A stretch of DNA of 38,309 bases from an uncultured Litorivicinus sp. (GTDB lineage Bacteria > Pseudomonadota > Gammaproteobacteria > Pseudomonadales > Litorivicinaceae), in NCBI GenBank assembly GCA_902594275.1, contig CACJLQ010000012.1, forward strand, positions 1 to 38,309. The letters are read 5' to 3'. The notes under the pieces are model-generated. The model had not been told where the DNA came from. It did no database searches and worked only from the letters and a program-made list of their open reading frames with translations. Made by a program: the position numbers and the translations under genes. Position 1 is the first letter of the stretch, and every line of letters begins with the position of its first letter. Shown piece by piece: positions 7,702-16,017 of the stretch.

Positions 7702-8892
7702 TTAAATCACATTATTTTGTTTGAGGGATTCTGAGTCGCCAATACCAAGTTCGGCCAGTATGTCTTTAGTATGCTGGCCCCGGCTAGGTGGTGGGGAAAC
7801 AATCGAACTCGGAGTTCGATTCATCGAGAACGGTTGTCCAACGAGCTGCGTGTTACCAAACGGGATAGTCCCGAGTGCCTTGGCGGCAATTCCCAAATGC
7901 TCGACCTGTGGATCTGCAAAAACTTGATCGACCGAGTAGATGGGTCCGGTTGGTACCCCAGCCTCAAGGAGAGTTTCTACCCAGTACTCTGATGTATTCG
8001 TCATCGTTATCTCGGCGATGAGTGCGTTGAGGATTTTTCGATTCTTTGAGCGGTCTGCGTTTTGCAAAAATCGCGTATCATCTATCCAATCAGCGTGACC
8101 CAGTGCCTTAGCGCAACGTTGCCAAATCGCTTCCCCTGCACAAGCAATATTGATTGAGCCATTGGTTGTTGGAAATACACCAGTTGGAATGCTGGTCGGA
8201 TGATCATTTCCTGCTTGCTTTGGGATTTCGCCCTGCGTTAACCAACGAGCAGCTTGAAAATCTAGCATAAAGATCTGTGACTGGAGGAGGCTGGTTTGTA
8301 CCCACTGTCCTTCCCCAGACTGATTACGCTCTAACAATGCCGTTAGCACACCCATCGCGCAAAAAAGGCCCGCACATAAGTCGGCGATTGGAATTCCTAC
8401 CCGCATGGGCCCTTGACCTGGTTCGCCCGTGATTGACATTAAACCGCCCATGCCTTGAGCGATTTGATCAAACCCCGGTCGTTTGGCATACGGGCCATCC
8501 TGACCGAAACCGGAAATGCTACCGAGAATGATTCTAGGGTTAATTTCTTTAAGGCTCTCATAATCGAGCCCAAGACGATCTTTGACGTCTGGGCGGAAGT
8601 TTTCGATGACTACGTCGGCTGTTTTGATTAGTTGTTTTAAAATCCGGACACCTTCTTCGGATTTTAAATTGAGGGTCATGCTTCGTTTGTTTCTTTGTAG
8701 ATTCTGAAAGTCCGCAGTGTTACGCCCAGCCCCAAGTGTTCCATCTGGTTCAACAGACTCCGGAGGCTCGATTTTTATGACGTCAGCTCCCCAGTCTGCG
8801 AATTGTCTGACAGCTGTAGGGCCTGAGCGTACACGCGACAGATCAATGACCCGGATCCCATCTAGGGCTGTTGAAGCAATAGGTAGTGTCAT
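7702..8892 (-). CDS. Family III CoA transferase (CaiB/BaiF)
   Basis: A 396-residue class III CoA transferase, which moves CoA between carboxylic acids such as a dicarboxylate and succinyl-CoA. N-terminal GIRVIDLSRVRSGPTAVRQF and ADVIKIEPP, then VVIENFRPDVKDRLGLDYE and GFGQDGPYAKRPGFD, are family hallmarks. The aspartate in PIADLCAGLF (D171) is at the position of the nucleophilic Asp of formyl-CoA transferase. Length is typical. ATG 8892 overlaps the stop of the upstream PrpD-family gene (ATGA), and an upstream extension to 8928 is rejected because it lies in that gene. Co-transcription with TctABC suggests it activates the imported acid; itaconate, mesaconate or a malonate derivative are possible, but sequence alone does not decide. 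Confidence 0.88.
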   Translation of the reverse strand: MTLPIASTALDGIRVIDLSRVRSGPTAVRQFADWGADVIKIEPPESVEPDGTLGAGRNTADFQNLQRNKRSMTLNLKSEEGVRILKQLIKTADVVIENFRPDVKDRLGLDYESLKEINPRIILGSISGFGQDGPYAKRPGFDQIAQGMGGLMSITGEPGQGPMRVGIPIADLCAGLFCAMGVLTALLERNQSGEGQWVQTSLLQSQIFMLDFQAARWLTQGEIPKQAGNDHPTSIPTGVFPTTNGSINIACAGEAIWQRCAKALGHADWIDDTRFLQNADRSKNRKILNALIAEITMTNTSEYWVETLLEAGVPTGPIYSVDQVFADPQVEHLGIAAKALGTIPFGNTQLVGQPFSMNRTPSSIVSPPPSRGQHTKDILAELGIGDSESLKQNNVI

Positions 8893-10271
8893 GGTTTTTC
8901 TCCGATGGTTGCGAGCGTTTTGACACACTCTCGGATGTTATTTTTTGAGTTGAAAAGTTGGTTGACGCAATCCCGCGCGGACTCAATGTTCTGATTATCG
9001 AGGCTTGCAAATACCAGATTACTTGTAAACTTTTCTTCAAGCTCCTGCTGAGACATCGGCTCTCGCTTCCCGCCTCTTAGGCACGACTGCTTGAATGTGT
9101 GCGTTTTTCCCTCGATATCAATCACATCAATCCAGCCAACATACTCTCCTGGATAGGGATCTTCGGGATTAATAGAGTAGGTGATTTTTGAAGTAAGTGA
9201 TCGGATGTCGTCGCTTGAAAGTTGTTCTTCGGTAAATTCGTTTAAACCGGCTTTTCCGACAAGGAAGCCGATTGCAACGCAGTAAGGGACAGAAAACTTC
9301 GCCCCATAAGGTGTCGACGGATTTCTCTTTTCCTCGAGTGGTTCCCAAAGGCGATGCACGGTACCTTCTCCGACATGAGCATGTATTGCTTTGATATTCT
9401 CAGGCTTTAGGACATTTGAGGCTTTCAATGCGCAATCAACAAACGGCTGGGTCATAGTTCCGCAAGCATACGGTTTAAATGCAAGGCCCCCAGAAACCCA
9501 ACCGTTTCCAAAGGATTCTAAATGACCGAAGTCTGGAGTGATGGAGTCCGAAGCAAAGCCCTTGAAGAGTCCATGAGTACCCTCGAACACTGTACGAGGC
9601 CCTGTGAAACCTGTTTTCGCCATTACTGCAGATTTGATACCGGCTGAGGCGGCCCAGCCAGGGTGCATTCGCTTGGTCCATGTTCCCTCAGCGAGGTATT
9701 CAATGATACCGGAGGCCATGGAACCAACAATTCCAAGCGCTGACGCGGTCTGCTTGGGACTCAGCCTATATGCGACCGATGCCGTCAAACTCGCGCCGAA
9801 AGCACCCAAGATAGCGGTTGGATGAAAGCCTTGGCGGTGAACCGCTGTTGGGGCAACCAAAGCAAGCCGGCAAATCAGTTCCGCACCGAACGCCATCGAC
9901 TTCATAAAGGTGTCTGGAGAGATATCCTCACGTTCGGCGATTGCCAGAATTGTCGGCACGATCACGGACGACACGTGGACAGGGGTCCCCTCGAAAGTAT
10001 CGTCGAAATCCTCTCCGTGTATCGCTGTCCCGTTGATTAGAGCAGCATCTTGCATCGTGAAGCTTGACCCATGACCAAACGCTGTTGAGTTTCCGTAATC
10101 GATGCATGATGACTTGATTGCCTGAATGTAGTCTGTGTTGCGAGCAGAGAACATAAGCCCGTAGGCATCGAGTGTGACTCGTTGCAACATCTGTGTGACT
10201 GATTCTGGAATATTTGCAGTTTGACTGGCGGAAATGGCGGCGATGTGTTCCGCAAGAATCACAGAGGTCAT
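8889..10271 (-). CDS. MmgE/PrpD-family protein
   Basis: A 460-residue member of the family containing 2-methylcitrate dehydratase (PrpD), cis-aconitate decarboxylase and iminodisuccinate epimerases. The motif GEDFDDTFEGTPVH (86-99) gives D88, T92 and H99, and FHPTAILGAFGAS gives H150; K200 lies in TWTKRMHPGWAA. These match the active-site Asp/Thr/His/His/Lys set described for cis-aconitate decarboxylase. The protein is slightly shorter than PrpD (about 480), and the family is functionally broad. It overlaps the SDR and CoA-transferase genes by 4 bases on each side. With LeuCD and the PrpB-like lyase nearby, dehydration or isomerisation of a hydroxy-polycarboxylate is the favoured role. Confidence 0.82.
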   Translation of the reverse strand: MTSVILAEHIAAISASQTANIPESVTQMLQRVTLDAYGLMFSARNTDYIQAIKSSCIDYGNSTAFGHGSSFTMQDAALINGTAIHGEDFDDTFEGTPVHVSSVIVPTILAIAEREDISPDTFMKSMAFGAELICRLALVAPTAVHRQGFHPTAILGAFGASLTASVAYRLSPKQTASALGIVGSMASGIIEYLAEGTWTKRMHPGWAASAGIKSAVMAKTGFTGPRTVFEGTHGLFKGFASDSITPDFGHLESFGNGWVSGGLAFKPYACGTMTQPFVDCALKASNVLKPENIKAIHAHVGEGTVHRLWEPLEEKRNPSTPYGAKFSVPYCVAIGFLVGKAGLNEFTEEQLSSDDIRSLTSKITYSINPEDPYPGEYVGWIDVIDIEGKTHTFKQSCLRGGKREPMSQQELEEKFTSNLVFASLDNQNIESARDCVNQLFNSKNNIRECVKTLATIGEKP

Positions 10272-11008
10272 GGCAAGAAAGCTCCACCGTTCACGTGGAT
10301 TGTCTGTCCGGTGATGAATCCACTATCCGGTCCGACTAACATTGCAATCACTGCAGCAATATCAGATGGCTGCCCGTAGGGAACATTTTTTCCATCAAAA
10401 CTTGGATGCTTCAACCGAGCACCTGTTTCGGCGGTTCGGTGTGTGTCGATATGACCCGGAACCACGCAATTAAAAGTCACCCCGGAATCAGCGAATTCTA
10501 CCGCCAACGCTCGCACCAGACCCGGCACACTTGATTTAGAGCTGACTACTGCGGCCCTCTCTTGTGCGCCTGTATGGGCTGACAGGCCACCAAGACAGAT
10601 AATTCGTCCCCATCTTGAATCGAGCATACTCGGCAGGAATTGTTGGGTGCAAATAAACTGAGCATCACTATTAATATTGAAAACCTGTCGCCACTCCTCG
10701 AGTGTCATCTCCAGAAAAGGCTTGGTTTTTCGGACCGAGGCGTTATTCACAAGCACCCGACAGTGACCGAGCGTATTACACGCGCGGTCTAGGGCAATAA
10801 CAGTATCCGGATTATCTAGGGATCCAACTACCGTTGCGCATTCCATTCCGGTTTGTCTCACTAGATCCGCAGTTTGCTGCAGATTTTCGTCATCGTTATT
10901 TGTGTGCACCACCACACTAAAGCCAAGCTCTCCGAGTTTTATGGCAGTCGCCCGGCCAATATTGCGAGCGGAACCAGTCACCACCGCGACAGAATCTGAA
11001 TGTGTCAT
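10268..11008 (-). CDS. SDR-family protein with missing catalytic Ser/Tyr
   Basis: A 246-residue short-chain dehydrogenase/reductase. The cofactor motif TGSARNIG (11-18), LVNNAS (86-91), the helix Asn region FNINSD, and the C-terminal ITGQTIHVNGGAF are all normal for a FabG-like classical SDR. The catalytic triad is not: the Y-x-x-x-K site reads V154-V-S-S-K158 and the serine position thirteen residues earlier is G141, in CLGGLSAHTG. Only the lysine remains. It may bind a nucleotide without ordinary ketoreductase chemistry, or use substitute residues. It overlaps TctA and PrpD by 4 bases each, so it is tightly built into this operon and probably still matters. Confidence 0.82.
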   Translation of the reverse strand: MTHSDSVAVVTGSARNIGRATAIKLGELGFSVVVHTNNDDENLQQTADLVRQTGMECATVVGSLDNPDTVIALDRACNTLGHCRVLVNNASVRKTKPFLEMTLEEWRQVFNINSDAQFICTQQFLPSMLDSRWGRIICLGGLSAHTGAQERAAVVSSKSSVPGLVRALAVEFADSGVTFNCVVPGHIDTHRTAETGARLKHPSFDGKNVPYGQPSDIAAVIAMLVGPDSGFITGQTIHVNGGAFLP

Positions 11009-12480
11009 GCCTTTCGCTTCTTGAACCCTGTCCAGAATGGTGTTGAGAGATTTACGGCCGTCAACGCGAAGAAAAACAGAACAATCGGGCTCTCCATTAG
11101 CGCAAGGAAGTTGTTGTCGTAGATAATCATTGATTGACTAAACGCTTCCTCGACCATTTTTCCTAGGATCAACCCCATCACGAGTGGCGCAGCGCCGAAG
11201 CCATGGCGGTTCATGAAGTATCCAATCAGCCCCGCGACCAGCATCACATACACGTCAACGAATGATGAGCTAGATGAGTAGGCCCCAATAACCGCGAAGA
11301 TAAAGACCGCAGGCCACAATAATTGCTTCGGTATAAACGTGACTAGCGAGAAAAATTTAGCGCCAGCGAGTCCGATAGCTAGGAATGCAATATTCGCGAA
11401 AAGCATTGCGCCGAAAATGGCGTACAGAAACTCTGGGGTCTCATTTAGGAGGTAAGGACCAGGCCTAAATCCATGCATAATCAGTGCCGCCAAGATGAGA
11501 GCGGTTGATCCTGATCCAGGGATGCCGAGTGCCAGTGTTGGGACCATCGCACCCCCGGCTGCTGAATTATTTGCGGCTTCGGGGCCTACGATTCCTTCAG
11601 GTGTCCCAGTTCCGAACTCATCTTTCTTCTTGCTGAAACGCTTGGCTTCGTTATATCCAATGATCGCCGCGACCGTTGATCCTTCGGCAGGAAGAATTCC
11701 GATGAACGTTCCGATTCCCGACGAGCGGAGGATGCAATTCTTTAGTTCTTTTAGCTCAGCCCAGGTAGGAAGCTTCATGGCTTTTGCTTCGATACGCTCA
11801 ACAGCATTGTTGAGGGTGCTTGATTGGCTAAGCAACTCGCCCATAGCGAAGAGACCAATGAGGACGGGTACAAAGTGGATGCCCTCATCGAGATCCGGGA
11901 TCCCAAAGGTAAAGCGCTCGACCCCAGTCGTGAGATGGATACCGACGGTCGCTAACAATACGCCCACCGCACCAGAGATGAGGTTACGTAGGGAGCTCTT
12001 ACCGGTCATTGACGCGAGCATTGAGAGCGCGAAGACAGCCAGCGCAAAATACTCAGGCGGACGGAACTCCAGTGCCACAGCGGCCAAGGTTGGAGCAGCA
12101 ACGATAAATACTATTAGACTGATTATTCCACCTGAAACGGAAGAGACTGTCGCAAGTCCTAGGGCGCGCCCAGGCTCTCCACGTTTTGCCATCGGATACC
12201 CATCTAGAGCAGTTGCTACCGCTGGGGGTGCTCCAGGCGCATTAATCAAAATTGCTGTAATAGATCCACCGAAAGTCCCCGCACAATACAATGCGGCCAT
12301 CATGGCAATGGCGGGGATCGGTTCCAGCTGAATGGTAAAGGGGGTCAGGAGAGCGATAGCCATCGGTGAACTCAGGCCCGGGAGTGCCCCAACTAGAACC
12401 CCAATCAGAACGCCCAGGGTAATTAAGATAATGTTTTCGATTTCTAAGAGAAGCGAAAAACCTTCGATGATTGCGTCCAT
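11005..12480 (-). CDS. tctA: Tripartite tricarboxylate transporter, large permease TctA
   Basis: A 491-residue polytopic membrane protein with the TctA signature GVLVGALPGLSSPMAIALLT (about residues 22-41), AMMAALYCAGTFGGSITAILINAPG and a mirrored second half (GPEAANNSAAGGAMVPTLALGIPGSGSTA). TctA is the main channel of the TctABC secondary transporter, driven by an ion gradient and fed by the periplasmic TctC. Known substrates in the family include citrate, tartrate, aromatic acids and other carboxylates. Length is normal (about 500). It begins 22 bases after tctB and overlaps the SDR start by ATGA, so transport and metabolism genes are translationally coupled. Confidence 0.95.
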   Translation of the reverse strand: MDAIIEGFSLLLEIENIILITLGVLIGVLVGALPGLSSPMAIALLTPFTIQLEPIPAIAMMAALYCAGTFGGSITAILINAPGAPPAVATALDGYPMAKRGEPGRALGLATVSSVSGGIISLIVFIVAAPTLAAVALEFRPPEYFALAVFALSMLASMTGKSSLRNLISGAVGVLLATVGIHLTTGVERFTFGIPDLDEGIHFVPVLIGLFAMGELLSQSSTLNNAVERIEAKAMKLPTWAELKELKNCILRSSGIGTFIGILPAEGSTVAAIIGYNEAKRFSKKKDEFGTGTPEGIVGPEAANNSAAGGAMVPTLALGIPGSGSTALILAALIMHGFRPGPYLLNETPEFLYAIFGAMLFANIAFLAIGLAGAKFFSLVTFIPKQLLWPAVFIFAVIGAYSSSSSFVDVYVMLVAGLIGYFMNRHGFGAAPLVMGLILGKMVEEAFSQSMIIYDNNFLALMESPIVLFFFALTAVNLSTPFWTGFKKRKA

Positions 12481-12502
12481 TTGACTTGAACCTTTTTAAT
12501 TT

Positions 12503-13036
12503 TTATAGGGTGATACCGAAAATCCCAGAATCGAAATAGACGCTTAGGACTTTTGAGAAAACTAGTGAAACAACGACTGGAAATATCCCCGCAAACAACA
12601 AAATCGTGACCAACTTTTTGTATCCCCAGAGGCGCGGCATCACCAAACAGATTGTGATCATCGTCAACAACATTCCCAGATAAGGCGATGCGAGCACCAC
12701 CACCACCAGAAATGCAATCGTTACTTTCGTAAGCGGGTGGACTGATTCGCTGCGGTCTTTATCGATATTCTTACCTTTCTTCGCCAATAGGATATGCTCG
12801 AACGGCAAGAAGCAGGCGAGCCCCGCGATAATCCACAGCAACAGTTGGGGGTACATCGCTGGTTGGATGTTTTGAGCGAATAATGGAGAAACCTCGTCGA
12901 ATTGCGTGGTCTCGTAGAAGAGATACGCCACCCCAGCGAGGATGATTGCTGTGACAGCAAGATCGACCGGATGCACGAGCCCAAGGGCCCGTGATCCATC
13001 GGTCGAGGGAGCTGTTGAATTTTGATTGTCCATCAA
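12503..13036 (-). CDS. tctB: Tripartite tricarboxylate transporter, small permease TctB
   Basis: A 177-residue protein with four predicted membrane helices: LAVTAIILAGVAYLFYETTQF, LLLWIIAGLACFLPFE, VTIAFLVVVVLASPYLGML, and LVTILLFAGIFPVVVSLVF. The Y-P-Q-L-L element after the first helix (PAMYPQLL) is typical of TctB. The gene lies 15 bases after tctC and 22 bases before tctA, the standard order. A loop rich in Lys, Asp and Arg after helix 2 faces the cytoplasm. It is the auxiliary membrane subunit of the importer. Confidence 0.9.
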   Translation of the reverse strand: MMDNQNSTAPSTDGSRALGLVHPVDLAVTAIILAGVAYLFYETTQFDEVSPLFAQNIQPAMYPQLLLWIIAGLACFLPFEHILLAKKGKNIDKDRSESVHPLTKVTIAFLVVVVLASPYLGMLLTMITICLVMPRLWGYKKLVTILLFAGIFPVVVSLVFSKVLSVYFDSGIFGITL

Positions 13037-13051
13037 CGTGCTCCTCGAAGA

Positions 13052-14044
13052 TTACTTGACAATACCAAGCTCTTTGAGAGCCTCTGCGGCCTTCGCGTAC
13101 TCAGCCTTAAGGCCTTTATCCCAAACGTCGGTACCGGCAACGCTTGTCTCGACTTTTAGACCAGCAGTAGCCAAGTAGTTTGCGAATACTTCGTGGGACA
13201 TTGCCTTAACGAGCCCTTTCGAGATTTGTTCTACCTTGTCTCTTGGGGTCTTAGCCAAAACCGCATATCCGCGGGTTGTAGAGGTCTTAACTTCGTAACC
13301 CATTTCATAGGAAGTACGGACATCGGCATAGTCTGGTAGGCGTTCTTCTGCAAGCAGTACAAGAGGTCTAACAGAACCGTCGGCGATTAATGTTGCTGCT
13401 TCACTCACATTCGGTAATGTCGCGTCGATTGCACCGGACAACAGAGCCTGCAGCATTTCACCCCCCGAGCCAAATGGCACAACTTTAAATTTGATGCCGG
13501 CTGCCTTTGAGAGCTGCGCGAGACCAATGTGTTCTGTACCACCGACCTGTGCCACACCGAAATTCAGTGCGCGTTTCTTGGACGCTGCGATTAGATCCTC
13601 CATTGTTTTAGCCTTACTCTTCTTGCCAACAACTAGGAACGTGGGATCGTCCATCGCACGCGCTACGCCGACGATGTCATCGATTTTCATGTCAGACTTA
13701 CCCTGCACCATCGTGTAGAGGTGGGACTGGGTTAGAGCCATGATTGTGCATCCGTCTGCGGGCTTGGACAGGACATAGTTCTGGGCTTTGGCTCCAGATC
13801 CGCCACGCTTACTGATTACGAACATGTCTTGGTCTAGTGTGCGACGAGAGCGAATCATCATCATCCGCGCGGTAACGTCAGTTCCCCCGCCATACGACGA
13901 GTGGATGACCACTTCGATAGGCTTGTCACAAACTGGAGCATCTTTCTTCTTGTCGCCATGGCTGGCGGCAAATGCTGTCGACGACAACGCGAAGGTAGCG
14001 CAGACGGCAAAGGTAGTCTTCTTAAAGGCATTCATAGGAATCAT
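13052..14044 (-). CDS. tctC: Tripartite tricarboxylate transporter, binding protein TctC (Bug family)
   Basis: A 330-residue periplasmic binding protein with signal peptide KKTTFAVCATFALSSTAFAA, cleaved near AFAA-SHG. The mature part has the Bug-family pattern: a first-lobe strand VVIHSSYGGGTDVTAR, ending with VWDKGLKAEYAKAAEALKELGI, like the usual W-x-x-x-I/L-x-x-x-G tail. An unusual lysine-rich stretch (GDKKKDAPVC) precedes a cysteine near the start of the mature protein. AGGGGAACGAG upstream supports ATG 14044 over the internal ATG 14035. It is the first gene of the seven-gene operon and sets transport specificity; homologs bind dicarboxylates, tricarboxylates or aromatic acids, and the ligand here is unknown. 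Confidence 0.9.
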   Translation of the reverse strand: MIPMNAFKKTTFAVCATFALSSTAFAASHGDKKKDAPVCDKPIEVVIHSSYGGGTDVTARMMMIRSRRTLDQDMFVISKRGGSGAKAQNYVLSKPADGCTIMALTQSHLYTMVQGKSDMKIDDIVGVARAMDDPTFLVVGKKSKAKTMEDLIAASKKRALNFGVAQVGGTEHIGLAQLSKAAGIKFKVVPFGSGGEMLQALLSGAIDATLPNVSEAATLIADGSVRPLVLLAEERLPDYADVRTSYEMGYEVKTSTTRGYAVLAKTPRDKVEQISKGLVKAMSHEVFANYLATAGLKVETSVAGTDVWDKGLKAEYAKAAEALKELGIVK

Positions 14045-14081
14045 CTCGTTCCCCTTTATTATTGGTTTAAGTTCGAACTAA

Positions 14082-14098
14082 AGGTATCTCAGATACCT
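14082..14098. promoter_or_regulatory. Perfect 17-base palindrome upstream of tctC
   Basis: AGGTATCT-C-AGATACCT is a perfect 8-base inverted repeat with one central base, 38 bases upstream of the tctC start. The size and symmetry suit a dimeric regulator, and the GTATC/GATAC half-sites differ from the TTGT/ACAA dyads nearby, so a second factor may act here. A 10-base palindrome AGTTCGAACT lies beside it at 14070-14079. Confidence 0.5.
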
Positions 14099-14125
14099 GA
14101 GTATAGGGTCACGAAAGCAGTGTAT

Positions 14126-14137
14126 ATTGTCAACATA
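14126..14137. promoter_or_regulatory. Near-match TTGT-NN-ACAA dyad (site C)
   Basis: ATTGT-CA-ACATA departs from the perfect core only in the last base of the right half. It lies midway between tctC and the PrpB-like gene, 65 bases from site B, so a GntR dimer pair could span the divergent promoters. Confidence 0.4.
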
Positions 14138-14201
14138 ATCTAGGATCTTTATTGGAAAAACTCGATAGAATTTTCGTACGACCGGTAGATCGCTAAAATT
14201 T

Positions 14202-14211
14202 TTGTCAACAA
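14202..14211. promoter_or_regulatory. TTGT-NN-ACAA dyad before PrpB-like gene (site B)
   Basis: TTGT-CA-ACAA is a perfect core 14 bases before the ATG of the PrpB-like lyase, in the position of a repressor site overlapping the transcription start or leader. It matches sites A, E and F. Confidence 0.55.
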
Positions 14212-14225
14212 TTTAGGTGCTTTAA

Positions 14226-15044
14226 ATGAATGACCAAGGAACACTGACTATTCTGCCCGGTGTTTATGATGGGCTGGGAGCGTCGATCGCGAGACACGTG
14301 GGTGCCAAGGCGATATACGCGAGCGGGGGTGCTATTGCGCGGAGTCTTGGTTTACCCGATTTGGGGTTAGTCTCGATGACTGAGATGACTTCGAGGCTCG
14401 AATCGATAGTTTGTGCATTCGATGGGACAGTGTTTGCGGATGGCGACACGGGGTATGGCGATACACAGCACGTTCGACGGATGGTCCAAATGTTCGAGGC
14501 CGCTGGTATCAAGGGGGTGCACATTGAAGACCAGAGCTTCCCAAAACGCTGCGGCCACCTTGAGGGTAAGTCACTCATCTCGAAAGATTCAATGTGCCGT
14601 AAGATCGAATCCGCAGTAAAAGCTCGGCGAGCGGAAACTTTTTTGATCATAGGGAGAACTGACGCGATCTCGATCGAAGGATTCGACATGGCAATCTCGC
14701 GGGCAAAGTCAATGGTTGACTCGGGCGCAGACGTTATTTTTATCGAGGCACCAGAAACAGCCGAACAGGTTGAATTGATACCTGGTTTGTTCGACGTGCC
14801 TGTCTTAATCAACATGTTTCCAGGTGGGAAAACACCCTACACCAGCCCCGACTTATTAGAAAAGTTTGGGTACCGGTACATGATTATACCGTCTGATGTT
14901 CAGCGGGCCTGCATTCAGGCGACCGAGTCAATTCTGAGGTCAATCGTCGAGAACGGTAACTCAGAGGCTGTGTGCGATTTGTTAAGCCCCTTGGGGGACC
15001 GTGACCGCTTCGTCGATCAAGACCGATGGTTGGGAGAGTCTTAA
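14226..15044 (+). CDS. PrpB-like lyase (isocitrate lyase/PEP mutase superfamily)
   Basis: A 272-residue TIM-barrel lyase. SGGAIARSLGLPDLGLVSMTEM (33-54) matches methylisocitrate lyase. FADGDTGYGD (70-79) carries the Mg-binding aspartates, HIEDQSFPKRCGH (99-111) carries E101 and the K-R-C-G-H loop with catalytic C109, and IIGRTDA is the usual later strand. It would cleave a 2-hydroxy-dicarboxylate or tricarboxylate (methylisocitrate, dimethylmalate or similar) to pyruvate or another oxoacid plus a carboxylate. The later segment LINMFPGGKTPYTSP resembles dimethylmalate and oxaloacetate lyase branches rather than classic PrpB, and the length is shorter (about 295 for PrpB). It is divergent from tctC and coupled to the next gene. 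Confidence 0.82.
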   Translation: MNDQGTLTILPGVYDGLGASIARHVGAKAIYASGGAIARSLGLPDLGLVSMTEMTSRLESIVCAFDGTVFADGDTGYGDTQHVRRMVQMFEAAGIKGVHIEDQSFPKRCGHLEGKSLISKDSMCRKIESAVKARRAETFLIIGRTDAISIEGFDMAISRAKSMVDSGADVIFIEAPETAEQVELIPGLFDVPVLINMFPGGKTPYTSPDLLEKFGYRYMIIPSDVQRACIQATESILRSIVENGNSEAVCDLLSPLGDRDRFVDQDRWLGES

Positions 15045-15045
15045 A

Positions 15046-16017
15046 ATGGGTGAGTTGAGGATCTTGTCAGAGCAAACCGTGAGGCGTTGCCTGGGCGATG
15101 AAATCGACGCCTGTTTTGAGGTGTGCACTGAGGCTTACAAATACTACGGCCGAGTCGGTTCGGTTCTTTCAGAGCCGAGCTCGCTATATCTTCAGTTACC
15201 ATCTGATCTGCCAAAAAAATGCCGTTTAAAGGGGGCTCACTTTGGTGATCTTGGAGTCGCAGGCTTCAGACTAGCCAGCCCAGGGTCATATTTTACTTGG
15301 GTAGTGAATTCTGAAACTGGCCAACCGGAGGGAGTAGTCGCTGAGAACTGGCTGCACCGGCGACGCACAGCAGTCTCTGGTGCTCTGACACTCCGTTGGT
15401 TACGTCCAGATCTTCGAGTTATTACCCTGATTGGGGCGGGTAAGATTGGATATGAATGCGCCATCGCACTAGGGCACGCGTTCCCGGATGCGAGTGTTAT
15501 TTTGGGGTGTCGAGAAGAGGGTCGGGGTGAACTGTTCAGAGAAAGCCTACCCTATTCGGTCTCCTCACGAATGAGCATACAAGCGATAGAGCCGGCGGTA
15601 AGAAGCGCGGAGGCGGTACTTACCATCACTAAGGCAAATGCTGCATTTATTCATGGTGATTGGCTACTGGACCGGTCGGTCGCGCTGTCAATGGGCGGCG
15701 TGCCCGAGTTTGACTTCACCACCTGGCAGCGTAGTCAGCATGTCATCCTTGACGATCTGGGTTATGCGCTCAAGCAGGGTGATCTCCATCATTGGGTGAA
15801 ATCTAACAGTTTAAGTGTCGACCAGATTCAGGCTCGAACGACGGCCCTGATTGGTGACGTGGCGCTGGACCCTGAAAAATACCAATCTATTTGCAGTGGA
15901 GTGACGCTGGCTGTGATCCAGGGCATGGCGGTCTGCGACGTCGCGATGGCCGGACTGGCTCTGGAAAGAGCCGCTGCCCTAGACGTGGGCAGGGTTATTG
16001 ACCTAGATTCTTGCTAG
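15046..16017 (+). CDS. Ornithine cyclodeaminase/mu-crystallin family protein
   Basis: A 323-residue NAD(P)-dependent protein of the OCD/mu-crystallin family. Conserved elements are R59-x-KG (CRLKGAHFGD, K62), the ENWLHRRRTAVSGALTLRWL stretch (about 100-119) and the nucleotide-binding LIGAGKIGYECAIAL (128-142). GGVPEFDFTTWQRS and ILDDLGYALKQGDLHHW follow in the C-terminal half. Members include ornithine cyclodeaminase, alanine dehydrogenase, pyrroline-2-carboxylate reductase and ketimine reductases. The start at ATG 15046 follows the lyase stop by one base; a longer start would overlap it. Linked to a lyase that should release a 2-oxoacid, a reductive amination or imine step is plausible. The 3' end overlaps the convergent TauD gene by 4 bases. 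Confidence 0.85.
   Translation: MGELRILSEQTVRRCLGDEIDACFEVCTEAYKYYGRVGSVLSEPSSLYLQLPSDLPKKCRLKGAHFGDLGVAGFRLASPGSYFTWVVNSETGQPEGVVAENWLHRRRTAVSGALTLRWLRPDLRVITLIGAGKIGYECAIALGHAFPDASVILGCREEGRGELFRESLPYSVSSRMSIQAIEPAVRSAEAVLTITKANAAFIHGDWLLDRSVALSMGGVPEFDFTTWQRSQHVILDDLGYALKQGDLHHWVKSNSLSVDQIQARTTALIGDVALDPEKYQSICSGVTLAVIQGMAVCDVAMAGLALERAAALDVGRVIDLDSC

Noticed and set aside
11495..12331. Long rightward open frame of 278 codons
   Set aside because: It is exactly antisense to tctA, whose membrane signature and operon position are clear; the antisense product has a Ser/Pro/Arg-rich composition typical of shadow frames.
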